A stretch of DNA of 64,000 nucleotides. Source: Chryseosolibacter sp036402115 (GTDB taxonomy: Bacteria; Bacteroidota; Bacteroidia; Cytophagales; Cyclobacteriaceae). The stretch is from contig DASWTM010000027.1 of the NCBI GenBank assembly GCA_036402115.1, forward strand, positions 62,001 to 126,000. The letters are read 5' to 3'. The translations under genes were made by a program, and so were the position numbers. Positions 61,093 through 64,000 of the stretch are shown here, piece by piece. The notes beneath the pieces are model-generated. The model saw only the letters and a program-made list of their open reading frames with translations, was not told where the DNA came from and did no database searches. The first letter of the stretch is position 1; each line of letters begins with the position of its first letter.

Positions 61093-62214
61093 ATGAAAAA
61101 ACATTTTATCATCGTCGTGCTTGTCGTGCTGGCGGGGGCAGCATTTGCGCAAGGGGTCACGGTTCCCCCCAGCGGAGGAAATCAAAAATCGAGTGTAACC
61201 CAGTGGATAGGTCCGGTGTCAGTTACCATCAATTATTCGAGCCCGAATGTGACTGCACCCAACGGCGAAAACCGGACCGGAAAAATATGGGGCGGTGTGG
61301 CTCACTACGGTTTGATTGATCAGGGATTTGGTTCTTCTAAAGCTGCGCCATATCGCGCAGGGGCCAATGAAAACACCACGATCTCATTTTCGCATGATGT
61401 TCAAATTGACGGAAAGAAAATAAAGGCTGGCACATATGGTTTATTTCTCATCGTGCAAAAGGAGGGACCCTACACCTGGATATTGTCCAACAATTCACAA
61501 AGCTGGGGCAGCTTCTTTTATAATCCGGAAGAAGATGCACTCCGCTCCGAATCAACGCCAACCGATGCGGCTTATACCGAGTACCTGACATTCGGGTTTG
61601 ATACGAGGGAACTCACCACAGCCACAGCATTTCTTCAATGGGAGAACAAACGCGTGCCTTTAAAGATCGACGTTCCCAACGCCAGGGAATTATACGTGGA
61701 CATAATCCGCAATGAACTCCGAAGCGCAAAGGGATTCGACTATCGTAACATCCAGACTGCAGTCAACTTCTGTGTTCAGAACAGGATCAATCTTGAAGAA
61801 GCACTGACATGGGCCGAGTATGCTATTTCTTCGCCTGTAGGCACTGAAGATTTCGGGAGCCTGCGGACAAAGGCCTCTGTGTTGAACGCGCTTAACCGCG
61901 AAGCAGAAGCGGAGGTGATTATGCAGCAGGCTTTAAATCACCCCACCGCAGATGTGTCCGCCATCCATCAGTATGCCCGCTCGCTGCTTCAGGCGGGAAA
62001 AAAGGAAAAAGCGCTCGAAATCTTTAAACTGAATCGCCAGCGCCATCCTCAGGACAAGTTCACTACTTTCGTTGGCCTGGCTCGCGGTTACGCAGCCATC
62101 GGGGATAACAAAAACGCAATAAAAAATTGGGAGATGGCACTTAAGAATCTTCCCGACAACCAGAAACAGAATCTTGCAGCTTATGAAGCCGAAGTGAAAA
62201 AACTTAAAGGTTAG
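61093..62214 (+). CDS. DUF2911 protein with C-terminal TPRs
   Basis: I start at the ATG at 61093, which opens a signal peptide (MKKHFIIVVLVVLAGAAFAQ); the frame extends 34 codons upstream without one. The 373-residue product has a DUF2911 domain at about 40-190 (VSVTINYSSPNVTAPNGENRTGKIWGG, LIDQGFG, WRAGANENTTISF-like AGANENTTISFS, KAGTYGLFLIV). TPR-like helices follow at about 230-365 (ALEIFKLNRQRHPQDKFTTFVGLARGYAAIGDNKNAIKNWEMAL). DUF2911 is an exported domain of unknown function in Bacteroidota. A terminator follows at 62243. Confidence 0.85.
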   Translation: MKKHFIIVVLVVLAGAAFAQGVTVPPSGGNQKSSVTQWIGPVSVTINYSSPNVTAPNGENRTGKIWGGVAHYGLIDQGFGSSKAAPYRAGANENTTISFSHDVQIDGKKIKAGTYGLFLIVQKEGPYTWILSNNSQSWGSFFYNPEEDALRSESTPTDAAYTEYLTFGFDTRELTTATAFLQWENKRVPLKIDVPNARELYVDIIRNELRSAKGFDYRNIQTAVNFCVQNRINLEEALTWAEYAISSPVGTEDFGSLRTKASVLNALNREAEAEVIMQQALNHPTADVSAIHQYARSLLQAGKKEKALEIFKLNRQRHPQDKFTTFVGLARGYAAIGDNKNAIKNWEMALKNLPDNQKQNLAAYEAEVKKLKG

Positions 62215-62242
62215 CATCCTACTGATAACTCGTTCAATTTTG

Positions 62243-62277
62243 AAAATCCACTTCCTCAGCAGGTAGTGGATTTTTTT
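62243..62277 (+). terminator. Rho-independent terminator after DUF2911 gene
   Basis: ATCCACTTCCT (62246-62256), loop CAGC, AGGTAGTGGAT (62261-62271) pair with one T-T mismatch, followed by seven T residues. It lies 30 bases past the stop codon. Confidence 0.8.
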
Positions 62278-62440
62278 GTGGCCTTGGTCTGCCGTTCAGG
62301 AAGAGTATCGTGTCACAGCGAAAGTCGCCCCGAACGGTTCTCATCCTATCTGTTCAACGATTGTATAAGCCGTTCATCAGAAATACAAGACGAAATTTTT
62401 GATCCGACATAGGGTAGCTGGCCTTTAGCAGGAGTACTGT

Positions 62441-62446
62441 AGGAGG
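62441..62446 (+). promoter_or_regulatory. Strong Shine-Dalgarno AGGAGG for Crp-family gene
   Basis: AGGAGG lies 7 bases before the ATG at 62454. A consensus Shine-Dalgarno sequence of this strength is unusual here, where most starts lack one. It supports this start and suggests efficient translation. Confidence 0.75.
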
Positions 62447-62453
62447 AAGTATT

Positions 62454-63029
62454 ATGAATTCTCAGGTCTTAATTGAAAGCTTGCAGTCGATTGTTCCTTT
62501 GCCTGAACCAGTCATCAGGCAAATTCACCAGATGCTTGTGCCGATCCGGCTCCCGAAAAATTTTCGGATTCTGGAAGCCCCGAAAGTCTCCGACCATGTT
62601 TATTTCATCAACTCAGGTTCTGCCATGAGCTTTACTTTTGATGAGGGAAAGAAGCAGGTCGAATGGCTTTGGAAATCCGGCCAGCTTATTATTTCACCCA
62701 AAAGCTTTTTCGAACGCGTGCCCTCGCACGAATTCCTCCAGTTGCTCGACGATGCAGAGCTGCTTTGCATGAGCTATGAAAATGTCTCTTTTCTTTTAAA
62801 CGAGTTTCCGCAGATACGCATCGCTCATCAGGTCATCATGACCAAATATTATCAGCAATGCAGGCAGCGCTTGAGGGACATGCAACGGCTTACAGCCAGG
62901 GAGCGCTATGAGAAGCTGGTGAGCAGTTTTCCGCGGATTGGTCAATTGCTCCCGCAGGAGCAAATCGCATCCTATCTTGGGATAACGCCCCAGAGTTTAA
63001 GCCGGATTAAACGTGAAAGTCGCTTTTGA
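62454..63029 (+). CDS. Crp/Fnr-family transcriptional regulator
   Basis: The 191-residue protein has a cyclic-nucleotide-binding-like sensor domain (about 15-120: FRILEAPKVSDHVYFINSGSAMSF, EVEWLW-like KKQVEWLWKSGQ) and a C-terminal winged helix (about 145-190: RERYEKLVSSFPRIGQLLPQEQIASYLGITPQSLSRIKRE). The consensus cAMP-binding motif is not clear, so the ligand is unknown. The AGGAGG at 62441 supports this start. It may regulate the divergent or downstream MauE operon, 127 bases away. Confidence 0.87.
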   Translation: MNSQVLIESLQSIVPLPEPVIRQIHQMLVPIRLPKNFRILEAPKVSDHVYFINSGSAMSFTFDEGKKQVEWLWKSGQLIISPKSFFERVPSHEFLQLLDDAELLCMSYENVSFLLNEFPQIRIAHQVIMTKYYQQCRQRLRDMQRLTARERYEKLVSSFPRIGQLLPQEQIASYLGITPQSLSRIKRESRF

Positions 63030-63156
63030 GTACACCCGCGCTTTTTTGGTGGCCACTTCCATGGTTTAAATACTGCAAATTGTTAAGTGCCTTCTGATCT
63101 TTTGATAAGCGATTCCCCGACCATGACCTGCTACATTTAATCACACATTTAAAGCT

Positions 63157-63588
63157 ATGTGTATGGTACGGACAATCATACTCGAAGTCGCCCGGCTTAC
63201 AATCATTGTTGTATTCTGTTATGCTGCCGTAAGCAAGTTGCTTGACTTTCCGCGATTCACAATTCAGGTATCCCAGTCTCCGCTGCTCACAGGGTTTGGG
63301 GATGTGATCCCGGCAACGGTCATCGCCTCCGAAATGATTGTATGTGTACTCCTCGTCATGAATCGCACCAGACTGGCTGGCTTCTGTCTGGCGTACACGA
63401 TCATGGTTGCCTTTACAGCGTATATCATTGTAATTCTGAATTTCAGTCCGTTCATTCCATGCTCATGCGGCGGAATACTGGAAAAACTTAACTGGAATGA
63501 GCACCTGATTTTTAATGTCGTCCTCACGGCCTTTGCGCTTACAGCAATGGTCCTGCAAACCCGAATGACACCAAAACACCTGATATGA
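63157..63588 (+). CDS. MauE/DoxX-like membrane protein
   Basis: The 143-residue protein has four hydrophobic helices (about 8-27, 47-66, 72-92, 120-140). The CxCGG motif PCSCGGILEKLNWNEHLIFN is characteristic of Bacteroidota MauE proteins; the cysteines may be redox-active. MauE is linked to quinone or thiol redox and methylamine-dehydrogenase maturation, but in this phylum it is mostly uncharacterised. The next gene starts in an ATGA overlap with its stop. Confidence 0.83.
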   Translation: MCMVRTIILEVARLTIIVVFCYAAVSKLLDFPRFTIQVSQSPLLTGFGDVIPATVIASEMIVCVLLVMNRTRLAGFCLAYTIMVAFTAYIIVILNFSPFIPCSCGGILEKLNWNEHLIFNVVLTAFALTAMVLQTRMTPKHLI

Positions 63589-64000
63589 GAAGAATATTTA
63601 TTCCGGCGGTGCTCTGCACAATTTTCCCGATCGCACTTGTGCTTGCACTTTTTTCCGTTTCAGATCACATGCTCCGCCATCATAATGGTTTTGTCCGCCA
63701 AATTCCTCCACACGTGGCAGAAGTACAGGGAAGTATTGACCTGGGATTTAATTCCTATTACCTGGCCGGTGCTTCAGGTACGACCGCTTTTCTCGGTAAT
63801 ACGACGGCACCGCTTCACATGTTAAAAGTTGATGTGACGGCGCTCGACACCCAGCATTGCAGGATACAAATTAATCTGCCGGACCTCTCTACACTCTGGT
63901 TTCTGAAACTCCGGGTTGATTCCACGCAGTTTTACCTGGCCGATGGAACAGTGCCTGTTATTTACTCAGGATCAATTCATGATTTGAAGGCCCGGCGTAC
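63585..64000 (+). CDS. Exported propeller-like protein, 3'-truncated by window edge
   Basis: The ATG at 63585 overlaps the MauE stop (ATGA) and the frame is open to the end of the window (138 codons). After a signal-anchor (VLCTIFPIALVLALFSVS), there is GFNSYYLAGASGTTAFLGNTTAPLHMLKVDVTALD and LKLRVDSTQFYLADGTVPVIYSGS. This matches a conserved Bacteroidota gene that regularly follows MauE and begins with an N-S-Y-Y-(I/L)-A-G segment of a beta-propeller. The function is unknown, but linkage to MauE suggests a shared envelope redox or secretion role. Confidence 0.75.
   Translation, partial: MRRIFIPAVLCTIFPIALVLALFSVSDHMLRHHNGFVRQIPPHVAEVQGSIDLGFNSYYLAGASGTTAFLGNTTAPLHMLKVDVTALDTQHCRIQINLPDLSTLWFLKLRVDSTQFYLADGTVPVIYSGSIHDLKARR

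Overview
The window looks like chromosomal DNA of a free-living Bacteroidota bacterium, probably of the order Cytophagales. This rests on gene content rather than a marker gene. It carries DUF4270 and GEVED/type IX secretion (T9SS) tail domains, several LytS-type kinase/LytTR regulator pairs, 800-residue FtsX/MacB-like permeases, an ECF sigma/FecR pair, MauE and DUF2911 proteins, and mostly weak Shine-Dalgarno signals. No rRNA, tRNA, CRISPR array, transposase or phage gene was recognised.

Layout. 1-5.5 kb: the end of a DUF4270 lipoprotein, a kelch lipoprotein, a LuxR-type regulator, a very small T9SS-tail protein and two outer-membrane barrel proteins. 5.7-14.2 kb: a signalling region with three LytS-type kinases, two LytTR regulators, two secreted double-NTF2 proteins and a short HlyD-like exported protein. 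14.3-22.7 kb: an esterase lipoprotein, two large FtsX-type permeases, a decayed permease fragment and an erythromycin-esterase-like protein. 23-29.4 kb: DUF1801-like proteins, an SMP-30-like propeller protein, a PadR regulator with its membrane partner, an alpha/beta hydrolase and a subclass B1 metallo-beta-lactamase. 29.8-35.7 kb: an NTF2 protein, a third permease, a LysE exporter and a LytTR/LytS pair. 36-38.7 kb: an ECF sigma, FecR and STN-domain barrel operon. 38.7-41.4 kb: two glycosyltransferases. 41.5-52.6 kb: PadR, two amidohydrolases, an NTF2/DJ-1 fusion, another LytS/LytTR pair, a DUF5655 protein and a T9SS fragment. 52.9-56.8 kb: a lipoprotein, a barrel protein, an S41 peptidase and an acyltransferase. 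56.8-59.1 kb: an AT-rich island with a HEPN-domain protein facing a membrane-anchored protein. 59.5-64 kb: an NTF2 protein, a frameshifted GNAT acetyltransferase, DUF2911, a Crp-family regulator, and MauE with a partial downstream gene.

Themes. The window is dominated by envelope and signalling functions. There are five LytS-type kinases for four LytTR regulators, and several pairs are joined by ATGA stop/start overlaps. There are three intact FtsX-type permeases but no ABC ATPase. There are five NTF2-fold proteins, all exported, and three DUF1801-like proteins. Pseudogenes and fragments (permease tail, T9SS tail, GNAT, an acyltransferase-adjacent stub) show a region under turnover. The best candidates for undescribed biology are the HEPN/membrane-protein island, the kinase/HlyD-like/NTF2 gene string, the sigma/FecR/STN-barrel operon without a SusC-type receptor, and the related inverted repeats next to three start codons.
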